In this document: piece after piece, positions 43,917 to 52,503 of the stretch
Layout of the letters: every line of letters begins with the position of its first letter
Position numbering within the stretch: the first letter of the stretch is position 1
NCBI GenBank assembly: GCA_035934555.1
Contig: DASYXT010000039.1
Coordinates: 124,001-188,000, forward strand
Direction: 5' to 3'
Length of the DNA stretch: 64,000 bases
Origin: DASYXT01 sp035934555
GTDB taxonomy: Bacteria; Verrucomicrobiota; Verrucomicrobiia; Limisphaerales; UBA8199
Notes under the pieces: model-generated
Database searches by the model: none
Told to the model about the DNA's origin: nothing
Seen by the model: only the letters and a program-made list of their open reading frames with translations
Program-made: the position numbers and the translations under genes

Positions 43917-46550
43917 CTAAAGTTTATCATGGCGATTCTCGATTGGAAGCAAATTCTGCGCATATCCCGAGCGCGGCCGGAGCGCGGACTTTAGCTTTAG
44001 TCCGCAGCACCATTCCAAAGTCACGCCCATCGGACTTTGCTGCGGACTAAAGTTCTCGCTCCGGCCGCCTTCACTCAAGGGATACGTTTGCGCCGGTGCG
44101 CCGCTTTTTGGTTCCAAAGCTGAGGCGCGAGTTCCGGCTATGAGTTGGAAGCTCTCGCCGCTCATTGTTTTGACGCAACAAGAGCGGCCGCGGAACTCGA
44201 AGGTGGCGGCGCCGGCCAGCCGCGTATAAATGACCGGGATGTGGCGCTCAGCCAGGCGTGCCTGCAACCTGGCGCCGGCCCGCTCGGAGGCGGGAAAAGG
44301 CGAATCGGCTACCACCAGCAAACGCGGTTGGAGGCGGTTCAGCAACGACTCACACACCGGTTCGCCAGTCGAAGGCAGGCCGGCCACAACGATGTCCGCG
44401 CGGAGTTGTTCGGTTCGCTCGAACAGCGCCTCCTGGCCAGCGCGGCCCAAATCCGACAGCAACAACACGCGGAAGCCCGCGATATCCGCGCGCAACACGA
44501 GCGCGCCGTCATCGGCCCGTGTGAACTTGTCGCCCGTTTGAGGATGCAACACCTCCCACTGGCCTACGCGTGCTCCTCGTTCCACGGAACGGACGAGCTG
44601 AGGATTTTGCTGTAGTTGGCTCACGAGCTTCCGATAGACCGACGAACGGAAACGCAGCGGACCAATAGCAACCTGCGCCGGATGAAACAAATCAACCAAA
44701 TCAAAGGCGCCGCCGACGTGGTGCACGTCGCCATGTGTCAGCAGCAGGCCTTTCAAGCGGTTCACGCCCTGGCCGCGAAGGAACGGTTTCGTGGTGAATT
44801 GGACCGAGTTGGTTGGGCCGGTGTCACAAAGGAGATCGTTGTGTCGCCCGGGCGCGTCGTAGTACGCGGCGATGCCGCCATTCACCGGCAGAACAGTCAA
44901 CCGGGTTGTGGTTGCCTCCCGCCAGCAATTATTCCAGCCCCAAAAGGCCAAAGCAACCGCGAGCGCCGCGCATTTCCAGTACCGCCCGGTGGCCTGAAAC
45001 AACCACCCGGTCGCCACCGCCAGAAGCACCGCGTAGTACAGAAAGCTGGTCAAGAACGACGGGGCAACCACGTACCGGTAGGCGGCGGGCCAAGCCGCGA
45101 ACCAGCAACTGCTGACGCGAATGCATTCCATCAGGAACCACCCGGCGTGGTTGAACAGTTCCGCGGCGCCAGCGAACCATCCGGCCAGCAGCAGACTGGC
45201 AAGGTTGCTCACCAGCACCAACCCACATAAGGGCACCGCGAGCAGATTTGCCGGCGTGCTGACCGGCGTCACAATATGAAAGTAATACGCGACCAGCGGA
45301 ATCGAACCAATCCACGCTGCAAACGAGGTGAGCAGGACATCTCCGCAATAGCGGGCCGGGACTAAAATGAACGCTGGCCAGCGCCGGCGCAAAGACGGCG
45401 GCAATAAGGGTTCCGGGGCTGTCCAGCGCCGGATCACCAGCCACAGGGGAGGAAGCATCAGGATCAGGCACAGCACCACCAGGAACGAGAGTTGGAATCC
45501 GGCTTGGAATAGTTGTTGTGGTTGCCACAACAAAATCAACAGCGCCGCCGCAAACAGCGAATTGAGCAAGTCGGTCGGGCGCTTTAATATCCAACCGCCT
45601 ATGACCAGCGAGAGCATGACTGTTGCGCGGATGGCTGAAGCGGGCCAACCGGTTAGCGCGACGTAAAACCAGATCAGTGGCAATAGCACCAGCCCGCTGA
45701 CGCTGCGCGGAATGCCAAGCGCGCGGAACAGGCCGAAGAAAATTCCAAAGATGATCGCCATCCGCAGGCCATCGACAGCGAAAATGTGGTAGGTGGCAGC
45801 GCGGACAAACGGCTCTGATACTTCCTCCGTCAGCGCGGGTTTCCAGCCGAGCGTCAGCGCCCATTCCAGCCGCAATGATTCGTCTTCCCCAGGCAAGCCC
45901 CGCGCCAGCACTTGCCGCGCCCAGGTGCGGAATCGGTCCGCCAATGGCGGAGAGGCCGGCGACCGCAGAATCTGCCAATCTTCCGCGGTATCGGCCTGCA
46001 AATGGTAGTAGATGCCTTGCTGCTTCAGGTAGGCGCGGTAATCGAAGGTTCCCTCGGCGACAGCCAGCCGCGGCAAGGCGGCCACGCCGGAGACCTCAAC
46101 GTCTTGACCGGCGAACACGTTCGTCAGCGGCGCCGGTGTCGTGACGGCGATTTGCCCATGCGCCGGCTGCCAGTTCTGTTTGTCCAGGCAGAGCGCGGTC
46201 ACCCTCAGCCGCGCCAGCGTTCGCCACGACTGCTGCTCGCCTTGCTCATAGACCCGAATGGTTGGCGTCTCCTCGACGACACCGCGCACCAAAGCCAGGT
46301 GCGGTTCCTGTCCCAGCAATGCCCGCAAGTCATTCGGCGAAATGGCGGCAGTATGGAAGCTGGCGTTGGCCCACCCCACGAGGAAGCAAACCACATAAAG
46401 CAGCCACGGGCGCCCACGGTCCCAGGCGATGGCCGCCGCCACGGCGGCGAGTGCGCACCCCAACGGGAGAACGAGCGAAGGTGAGACCATGTCGGCAAAC
46501 AACACCCCGCCGACGTACGGCAGCAAGACGAGCAGGAGGGGACGTTTCAT
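43917..46550 (-). CDS. comEC: ComEC/Rec2 DNA-uptake channel protein
   Basis: About 877 residues; ATG 46550 starts MKRPLLLVLLPYVGGVLFAD, with 46697 a less likely upstream choice. Order: N-terminal helices and DUF4131-like region, competence domain (VDGLRMAIIFGIFFGLFRAL, GWPASAIRATVMLSLVIG), then a metallo-beta-lactamase-like domain (LLLTHGDVHHVGGAFDLVD, LLLSDLGRAGQ). ComEC carries single-stranded DNA across the inner membrane in transformation. The final 50 residues are encoded by an interspersed inverted repeat (see repeat at 43974) and do not belong to the family. No other competence gene is in the window. Confidence 0.88.
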   Translation of the reverse strand: MKRPLLLVLLPYVGGVLFADMVSPSLVLPLGCALAAVAAAIAWDRGRPWLLYVVCFLVGWANASFHTAAISPNDLRALLGQEPHLALVRGVVEETPTIRVYEQGEQQSWRTLARLRVTALCLDKQNWQPAHGQIAVTTPAPLTNVFAGQDVEVSGVAALPRLAVAEGTFDYRAYLKQQGIYYHLQADTAEDWQILRSPASPPLADRFRTWARQVLARGLPGEDESLRLEWALTLGWKPALTEEVSEPFVRAATYHIFAVDGLRMAIIFGIFFGLFRALGIPRSVSGLVLLPLIWFYVALTGWPASAIRATVMLSLVIGGWILKRPTDLLNSLFAAALLILLWQPQQLFQAGFQLSFLVVLCLILMLPPLWLVIRRWTAPEPLLPPSLRRRWPAFILVPARYCGDVLLTSFAAWIGSIPLVAYYFHIVTPVSTPANLLAVPLCGLVLVSNLASLLLAGWFAGAAELFNHAGWFLMECIRVSSCWFAAWPAAYRYVVAPSFLTSFLYYAVLLAVATGWLFQATGRYWKCAALAVALAFWGWNNCWREATTTRLTVLPVNGGIAAYYDAPGRHNDLLCDTGPTNSVQFTTKPFLRGQGVNRLKGLLLTHGDVHHVGGAFDLVDLFHPAQVAIGPLRFRSSVYRKLVSQLQQNPQLVRSVERGARVGQWEVLHPQTGDKFTRADDGALVLRADIAGFRVLLLSDLGRAGQEALFERTEQLRADIVVAGLPSTGEPVCESLLNRLQPRLLVVADSPFPASERAGARLQARLAERHIPVIYTRLAGAATFEFRGRSCCVKTMSGESFQLIAGTRASALEPKSGAPAQTYPLSEGGRSENFSPQQSPMGVTLEWCCGLKLKSALRPRSGYAQNLLPIENRHDKL
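43974..44068. repeat. Interspersed inverted repeat inside the 3' end of comEC
   Basis: The left arm (cggccggagcgcggactttag.. ending gtccgcagca, 43974-44008) pairs with the right arm (tgctgcggactaaag.. ending ctccggccg, 44038-44068) around a spacer of about 30 bp. The left arm has an extra 6-8 bases (ctttag repeat). The element supplies most of the last 50 codons of comEC, so it appears to have inserted at the gene's end or extended it. Confidence 0.7.
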
Positions 46551-46674
46551 TGCAGGCCGGCGCGCGGATGAGCTACGCCTGACCGATTCGGCTGGATGGT
46601 ATAAATTCTTGACATAAAGGCAAGCGCCGAAAACCCATTGCGCCGGCTCACCGACCTCCACATATTGCTCTGCC

Positions 46675-47424
46675 ATGCTCAAATTAGGTGTCAACATTGA
46701 TCACGTGGCGACGCTGCGTGAGGCCAGGTTCCGCGGCCGGCCCACGGGCGAGCCGGACCCGGTGGCCGCTGCGCTGGAATGTGAAGCCGCCGGGGCACAC
46801 GGGATTACTGCGCACCTGCGCGAGGACCGCCGGCACATCCAGGACCGCGATGTGCAGCTACTTCGGGCAAAGATCCGCACACGGTTAAACCTCGAGATGG
46901 CCAACGTGCCCGAGATAGTCGCGATTGCTTTAAAGTTGAAGCCGGAGATCGTTTGTCTTGTCCCCGAGCGGCGGCAGGAGGTTACGACCGAGGGAGGCCT
47001 GGACGTGGCCGGGAATCTTGCGAGCCTGACCGAGACGCGCAAGCGGATGAACGACGGCGGGATTGAGGTAAGCCTGTTTATCGCCCCTGAGCCGAAGCAG
47101 ATCGAAGCAGCAGCACGCACCGGCAGTCAGTTTATCGAACTGCATACCGGCGCATTTGCTGAAGCATTTGATCACGAAGCCGAGAGGGAAAGAGAAGTGA
47201 ACCGGCTGATAATCGCGGCGCGCCTGGCGCATGAGTTGGGGCTGCGTGTCAATGCCGGCCATGGGCTGAACTATCGGAATTTGCCCATGCTGCATCGGGT
47301 GCCGCACCTGGTCGAATTGAACATTGGCCACAGCATCATCAGCCGGGCCGTGTCCGTGGGTATAGGCCAGGCCGTGCGAGAGATGCTGCGGCTCATGGAC
47401 GGCTATCAACCGCGCCCTTCATGA
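46675..47424 (+). CDS. pdxJ: Pyridoxine 5'-phosphate synthase PdxJ
   Basis: A 249-residue TIM-barrel enzyme that condenses 3-amino-1-hydroxyacetone phosphate with deoxyxylulose phosphate to give pyridoxine phosphate. Family motifs are intact: LGVNIDHVATLREAR, HLREDRRHIQDRDV, ELHTGAFAE and NAGHGLNYRN. It overlaps the acpS start by 4 bp, a common pdxJ-acpS pairing. It is divergent from comEC. Confidence 0.96.
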   Translation: MLKLGVNIDHVATLREARFRGRPTGEPDPVAAALECEAAGAHGITAHLREDRRHIQDRDVQLLRAKIRTRLNLEMANVPEIVAIALKLKPEIVCLVPERRQEVTTEGGLDVAGNLASLTETRKRMNDGGIEVSLFIAPEPKQIEAAARTGSQFIELHTGAFAEAFDHEAEREREVNRLIIAARLAHELGLRVNAGHGLNYRNLPMLHRVPHLVELNIGHSIISRAVSVGIGQAVREMLRLMDGYQPRPS

Positions 47425-47810
47425 TCCTGGGAATTGGAATAGACCTGATCGAGGTGGGCCGCATCGAGGCATCTTACCAGAAATTCGGCGAACGGTTTCT
47501 CAACCGGATTCTCCACCCAAACGAGATTAGCTATTGTCTATCGCACCGTTCACCGGGACCGTTCCTGGCCGCGCGTTTCGCCGCCAAGGAAGCAATTTCC
47601 AAGGCGTTCGGCACCGGCATCGGCGCGCAACTGGGCTGGCAAGACATGGAAGTTGGCCGCAAACCCAGCGGTGAGCCCTTCGTGATTTTACACGGGCGCG
47701 GCCAAACCCTGCTGGCGGAGCGCGGCGGCCGGGTGGTGTTGATCAGCTTGAGTCACACACAACAATATGCGGCGGCGGTGGCGGTACTGGAGGCGAAAGC
47801 CGACATTTGA
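47421..47810 (+). CDS. acpS: Holo-[acyl-carrier-protein] synthase AcpS
   Basis: A 129-residue phosphopantetheinyl transferase that activates acyl carrier protein. Metal-binding Asp8 is in GIGIDLIEVGRIE and the second site is in RFAAKEAISKAFGTG. The C-terminal LISLSHTQQYAAAVAVL is also conserved. It is translationally coupled to pdxJ through ATGA. Confidence 0.95.
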   Translation: MILGIGIDLIEVGRIEASYQKFGERFLNRILHPNEISYCLSHRSPGPFLAARFAAKEAISKAFGTGIGAQLGWQDMEVGRKPSGEPFVILHGRGQTLLAERGGRVVLISLSHTQQYAAAVAVLEAKADI

Positions 47811-47860
47811 TCGCAACTACGGCGTTTGGCAGGTGTAATGCTGTCCAGGCGGGTGGGTTT

Positions 47861-49321
47861 GTGAACAAATCGTGGCGTATTGGATTGGGAACCGGCGTTT
47901 TGGCGCTGGTGGTGTTATCGGCCTGGATGCTGGGCCGAGACTCGCGCAGCGCCAACTCGTTGGCCAAATACCGCGCGCAGCTCGCGGCTAAAGGTGAGCG
48001 CCTGACGATTGCCGAGTTGATTGCCGCGCGTGTCCCCTCCACCAACGATTCCCAGGCCGTCCTCACCAATGCGGTGGCGTGCATAGGCGCACAAAGATTG
48101 CATCCTTCCGGGTTGGACCTGAGACACTATACCGCTCCAGGTCGAGCGCAAGCGGTCTGGCAACAAGACCCGCCCAATTGGGGCAATGGCTTCGGCCAGG
48201 CGCCGAGTGGAACCTGGGAAAATTTCGCCGCGGAAGTCGATTCCCTTCAGCAGCCGCTGGCTGATATTCGGCAAGCGCTAAAAAACCCTGCTCCCGATGC
48301 GGGGCCGCTGACCAATATCTGGGAGCGGCGGGTGGATTTTGTGAAAATGCGCCAGGCGGCACAATGGCTGATGGGGGCAGCCTTGTGCGAAGTGCACCGC
48401 GGCAATTTGGAGGCCGGCCTGGAGGACCTCGAGGCGCTGGCGGGCCTGGCGCGGATGGAACGAGACGAGTACACGCTGGTGGCGCAAATGATTCGAGTCG
48501 CGATTACTGGCTTGGGAACCGCGACATCCTGGGAAATCCTCCAGGCGCCGGGGTGGACGGAGCCGCAACTGTTGCGCTTGCAACGAGCATGGGAAGGTGT
48601 GGACCTGTTCGGCGGGCTGGAACACGGAATGGTCGGTGAGCGCGCCATGGGTGAAGAGATTTGGCTGCAAGCCCATCAACCCAACCAGCGCGGCGTGCTG
48701 CGCAACCTTGGATTGAAGCCGGCCGGCCAGCCGAGCTTGCAAGCCCTCGTCAGCGATTACGTCTTGTTTCCTGTGTACAAGTTCGCCTTTCTGGACCAGG
48801 ACGAACTGTTTCGGCTGCAGATCATGCAGGAATCGATCGAGGCCTTTCGCCTGCTGGAAAAGCGGCATACCCTGGCTGAAGCGCAAGCACGATTGGCGCC
48901 GGGGTTCGCGCGGCTCAACAAAGTCGCCAATTCGCCCCAGAAATATCGTTACGAGTTGAGCCTGATTAGCATTCCCAATTATACCAGGGCCGTCCAGACC
49001 ACCACCCGAAATGAAACCGAACGGCAAATGACCATCGCGGCGGTGGCCCTGAAACGCTTCAATCTGCGCGAAGGCCGCTGGCCAGCCAACCTTAACGAGC
49101 TGGTCCCGGCGTACCTGGCCGAGCTGCCCTATGATCCGATGAGCGGGAAATCTCTCTGCTATCACACTGGCGCGGGCGGACAATTTGTTCTGTATTCGGT
49201 TGGTGAAGATGGGCGGGATGATGGCGGCGACGCCCGCCCGGGCCCGGGCGGAAGGCCCGGCGGCATGTGGGACGGCCGGGACGCGGTGTGGCCCATCGTC
49301 GCGCCAGTTCAACTCAAATAA
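47861..49321 (+). CDS. Membrane-anchored protein of unknown function
   Basis: About 486 residues with an N-terminal anchor helix (GLGTGVLALVVLSAWML). The soluble part is helical (about 40-380) with LEAGLEDLEALAGLARMERD, and ends in a domain with AAVALKRFNLREGRWPANLN ELVP, a pattern seen in many verrucomicrobial proteins where a pseudopilin-like or 'type II secretion-like' C-terminal motif (YDPMSGKSLCY, GEDGRDDGGD) occurs. The start is GTG 47861; no strong SD is visible. No specific function can be assigned. Confidence 0.65.
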   Translation: MNKSWRIGLGTGVLALVVLSAWMLGRDSRSANSLAKYRAQLAAKGERLTIAELIAARVPSTNDSQAVLTNAVACIGAQRLHPSGLDLRHYTAPGRAQAVWQQDPPNWGNGFGQAPSGTWENFAAEVDSLQQPLADIRQALKNPAPDAGPLTNIWERRVDFVKMRQAAQWLMGAALCEVHRGNLEAGLEDLEALAGLARMERDEYTLVAQMIRVAITGLGTATSWEILQAPGWTEPQLLRLQRAWEGVDLFGGLEHGMVGERAMGEEIWLQAHQPNQRGVLRNLGLKPAGQPSLQALVSDYVLFPVYKFAFLDQDELFRLQIMQESIEAFRLLEKRHTLAEAQARLAPGFARLNKVANSPQKYRYELSLISIPNYTRAVQTTTRNETERQMTIAAVALKRFNLREGRWPANLNELVPAYLAELPYDPMSGKSLCYHTGAGGQFVLYSVGEDGRDDGGDARPGPGGRPGGMWDGRDAVWPIVAPVQLK

Positions 49322-49343
49322 CCAGGAGTCGATTAATCAATAA

Positions 49344-50951
49344 TTAACGAACACGAAGCAGTGCCAGGGAAATATCGTCCTCCTGGGACCGGCTTCCAGT
49401 AAAGCTTTCAATGGCTTTGCGGAGTGATTGGGTCCATTGGCTGAGTTGATGAGGGAAAGGCGCTTGCTCCAGAGACGCGCGAAGACGTTCGGGACCGAAC
49501 ATTTCGTCATTCGCTGCGGGAGCTTCCGTCACTCCGTCGGTATAAAGGAGGAACAACTCGCCTGATTGGAGCTCACAGCGCACTTTCGGATAGTCCTCGG
49601 ACCGCTCCATAAAGCCAAGGAGTGGACCTTGTTTGATGGCGACCATTTCCACCGAGCCATCGGGATGACGGAGCAGGGGGGCAGGATGACCGGCGGATGA
49701 GATCTCCATCGTGCGAGCGCCTGGGTCAAACACACAAAAGCTTAACGTGACGAACTGCCCGTTTGGGTTTTGTTGTGCGACGGCGTTGTTAAGTTCGCGC
49801 AGGAGGGTCGCCGGATCCGCTTGCCGCTTGGCCAGGCTGCGTAACAGCGCCCGGACCACGCCCATAAACAGGGCTGCGGGGATGCCTTTGCCGCAAACGT
49901 CGGCGACCGCCAGGGCGAGGCGATCTTCTCCAATCCGGAAGTAATCGTAGAAGTCGCCGGAGATCTCATTGGCGGGGTGGAGTTCGGCATGCACTTCGAA
50001 GTTCTTTTGGCGGAATTCGGGGACCTCGGTTGGCAGGTAGCTGAGTTGTATTTCTCGAGCCACAGCGACCTCGTTCTCGATGCGTTGTCGCGCGAGCAAT
50101 TCCTGGTGGAGTTGGGCGTTTTCGAGCGCGACGGAGACCTGCAGCCCGACGGCGGTGAGCAAGTTGAGGTCCTCGGGGGTGAAACCATCATCGCGCCCTG
50201 TGCGATCGAGTTGCAGAACACCAATGGATTTTCCGCTCTTGGTCTGAAGTGGTGCGCAGATGAAAGAGCGAACCCCGAGGGAAAGAACGCTTTGCGCCTC
50301 GGCAAAGCGGCTGTCCGTAAGCAAGTTCTCGGCAAAAATCCCCACGCCTTCAGAGGTGACCTGGCGGACGATTGAGGCGCTATACCCGGTATTTTCAGAC
50401 TGGCTCCCACGGTGCCTTGCCGCACGGACGACCGGGCCGCCAGGTTCGAGAAGTATGACCAGACCCCGTTCCCCTTGAGGGAACAACGCAAAAAGATGAT
50501 CAAGAATGCGGGGCAATAATTGATCGAGTCCGAGGAACCTTCCCAAATCGGCAGATATCTGCAGAACCACCTGGAGCTTGCGAGCAGCGTCGGCCCGATA
50601 AAGTTCGGCGTTAGCGCTGTTCGCAACAGTCCGTGCCCTGATGGTGTAATCAGCAGGGCCGTCGGTGCTCTCGAAGCGGAGCACATAGGGCCCGATCCCA
50701 ATCTCGTCGTGCAAATGAAGCGCAGCCGGGGCTTGCAATCGCTTGCCGTTGAGGAAGGTGCCATTGGCAGAGTCAAGATCTTCGATGCGCGAATCGTCTC
50801 CCTGGCGGACAAGCCGCGCGTGACGGCGGCTGACTTTCTGACCTTCGAGCCGGATGTGCGCCCCAGCCTGACGGCCAATGATGACTTCGGGCCCATTCAA
50901 CTCGAAAGTCTTTCCCGCCTCGGTGCTGTTGATCACGACGAGTCGCGCCAT
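49344..50951 (-). CDS. FHA-GAF-PP2C (RsbU-like) serine phosphatase
   Basis: A 535-residue cytosolic signalling protein. Residues about 5-85 are an FHA phosphothreonine-binding domain (VIIGRQAGAHIRLEGQKVSR, RHAR). Residues about 135-300 are a GAF domain (SIGVLQLDR, LGVRSFICAPLQTKSGK). Residues about 315-535 are a SpoIIE-type PP2C phosphatase, with EISGDFYDYFRIGED, AVADVCGKGIPAALFMG and FLLYTDGVTEAPAANDEMFG. It likely acts in a partner-switching pathway controlling a sigma factor or antisigma antagonist; none is adjacent. ATG 50951 is used. Confidence 0.9.
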   Translation of the reverse strand: MARLVVINSTEAGKTFELNGPEVIIGRQAGAHIRLEGQKVSRRHARLVRQGDDSRIEDLDSANGTFLNGKRLQAPAALHLHDEIGIGPYVLRFESTDGPADYTIRARTVANSANAELYRADAARKLQVVLQISADLGRFLGLDQLLPRILDHLFALFPQGERGLVILLEPGGPVVRAARHRGSQSENTGYSASIVRQVTSEGVGIFAENLLTDSRFAEAQSVLSLGVRSFICAPLQTKSGKSIGVLQLDRTGRDDGFTPEDLNLLTAVGLQVSVALENAQLHQELLARQRIENEVAVAREIQLSYLPTEVPEFRQKNFEVHAELHPANEISGDFYDYFRIGEDRLALAVADVCGKGIPAALFMGVVRALLRSLAKRQADPATLLRELNNAVAQQNPNGQFVTLSFCVFDPGARTMEISSAGHPAPLLRHPDGSVEMVAIKQGPLLGFMERSEDYPKVRCELQSGELFLLYTDGVTEAPAANDEMFGPERLRASLEQAPFPHQLSQWTQSLRKAIESFTGSRSQEDDISLALLRVR

Positions 50952-51115
50952 GGGGTCACCTCCGGTGAACTGAGCGAACAACCCCAGACCAAGTCATGGG
51001 GGAGGCCCTCGGTTTCATTCGAGCCGAGCCTAAAGGCCGAAGGGAGGAAGTCAACGGTGAAGGCCGATCCTGCCGACGTTATGGCCGAGATGAATTCCAG
51101 GCTGGTCCCCAGGGG

Positions 51116-52429
51116 CTATTTGTCCGAGACAGAATTGAGCCCGAGCTGTGCGCGACTGCCGGCCTCATTGGCGATCAGGGATTGGCCGCGCAGGCGGTTG
51201 CCGTAAATCAATGCGGCGGCGACCTGCGGCCCGAGGCTGATTTGCGGTTTGCCGGCGTCCATGAAATCGCACGCGCTCACCGTCAACCCGCCTGAGAGCG
51301 CCTCGATCGCCGCAGCTTTCGCATTCTTCTGTCCCCAATTGATAAAATGACAGTTGAGGAACGTGGTCTGGCCGGTGCCTTGCAGACGCGCGTGGTGGTC
51401 GGTGGTTGGTATGCCCCAAAACCCGCAAGCGGTGAACTTAACCGGGCCGCTGTTGGTCTGGGCGATTTCGATTCCGGCCATGAACTGGCAGTTGACGAAG
51501 GAATGGCCCGCATGCGACTGGCCGGCCTCGACTCGCACGGCCAACGGCCCGACATCCGAACCGCACTGCGTCAGCAAACAATTGCCGGGCCCGGCGTGGT
51601 TCTGGACGAAGTGATAGCCAATGCTGTAGCCGATGCAAAAGCAGTTGGATAGAAATTGCCAGTCGGTGCGGCCCAGGATGAAAGCGACCCCCTGAGCGCG
51701 TATGAAATCGTACAGCTCGTGTTCCCACCCGCCCCAGAAGGTCCAGAAATGCACATTCTCGACGCGGCCGACGTCAAAGCATTGGTCGATGAACAGCCCG
51801 CGATAGAGCGGTTGGCCGTACAAGCCGCTGATGAAATGGCGGCCGGCGGCGAACGTGCCGAAATCCACCGCCTGGTACGGATTGACCAACAGAACGTCGA
51901 GCAAGGAGATATTGTCACCCTGCCCGCGAATGGTCCAGGGATAGGGCACCGGCGGGTTCTGCATCTTTTGTTCCGGGTAGAATACGGTCAACCCGCGGAG
52001 AGTGCTGCTCGCGTGCAAAGTAATAAAGGGGGTGCTGTTCAGGTCGCCTGCGCCCGCCAACGCCAGCAACACGCTGCCCTCGTCCTTCTGGCGCGCGGCG
52101 GGAGCGCGGAAAACCCCTTCGAGCATTACGTTGGGCGGGACGTCGAGGTGCCCTTCGATGCGGTACTGCCCACGCGGCACGAACACGGCCAGGTTGCCGC
52201 CATTGGCGGCCGCTTTCATCGCCGCTTGAAATGCCGCGGTGCTGTCCTTGCTCGCATCGGGAGCGGCGCCGAAATCCTGCACGTTGAGAGCTTGAGGCGC
52301 GGGTCCGGAGCGAGGCGAGGCTTCAGCTCCGGAGGCGTGAAGGTCTGCGCCGGCGAATGCGCCGCCCGCGGCGGTGAATCCCAGGCGGGAGAGCATCTGC
52401 CGGCGTGAAATGTGGTTGTCTGGTTCCAT
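51116..52429 (-). CDS. Tat-exported pectate-lyase-superfamily protein
   Basis: A 437-residue protein with a twin-arginine-like leader (ISRRQMLSRLGFTAAGGAFA). The mature N-terminus LNVQDFGAAPDASKDSTAAF and FVPRGQYRIEGHLDVPPNV are the Pectate_lyase_3 / right-handed beta-helix signature. No conserved catalytic aspartates of GH28 could be picked out. It may be a polysaccharide-degrading or -binding protein. The ATG at 52429 is preferred. A gap (50952-51115) between it and the phosphatase gene is featureless. Confidence 0.78.
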   Translation of the reverse strand: MEPDNHISRRQMLSRLGFTAAGGAFAGADLHASGAEASPRSGPAPQALNVQDFGAAPDASKDSTAAFQAAMKAAANGGNLAVFVPRGQYRIEGHLDVPPNVMLEGVFRAPAARQKDEGSVLLALAGAGDLNSTPFITLHASSTLRGLTVFYPEQKMQNPPVPYPWTIRGQGDNISLLDVLLVNPYQAVDFGTFAAGRHFISGLYGQPLYRGLFIDQCFDVGRVENVHFWTFWGGWEHELYDFIRAQGVAFILGRTDWQFLSNCFCIGYSIGYHFVQNHAGPGNCLLTQCGSDVGPLAVRVEAGQSHAGHSFVNCQFMAGIEIAQTNSGPVKFTACGFWGIPTTDHHARLQGTGQTTFLNCHFINWGQKNAKAAAIEALSGGLTVSACDFMDAGKPQISLGPQVAAALIYGNRLRGQSLIANEAGSRAQLGLNSVSDK

Positions 52430-52503
52430 TCCTGTGCAGACGATCACTCACCTGCGGGTATTCACCGGCCTGAATCCTGATTACTGTCTCCACGCTCCAC
52501 GTG

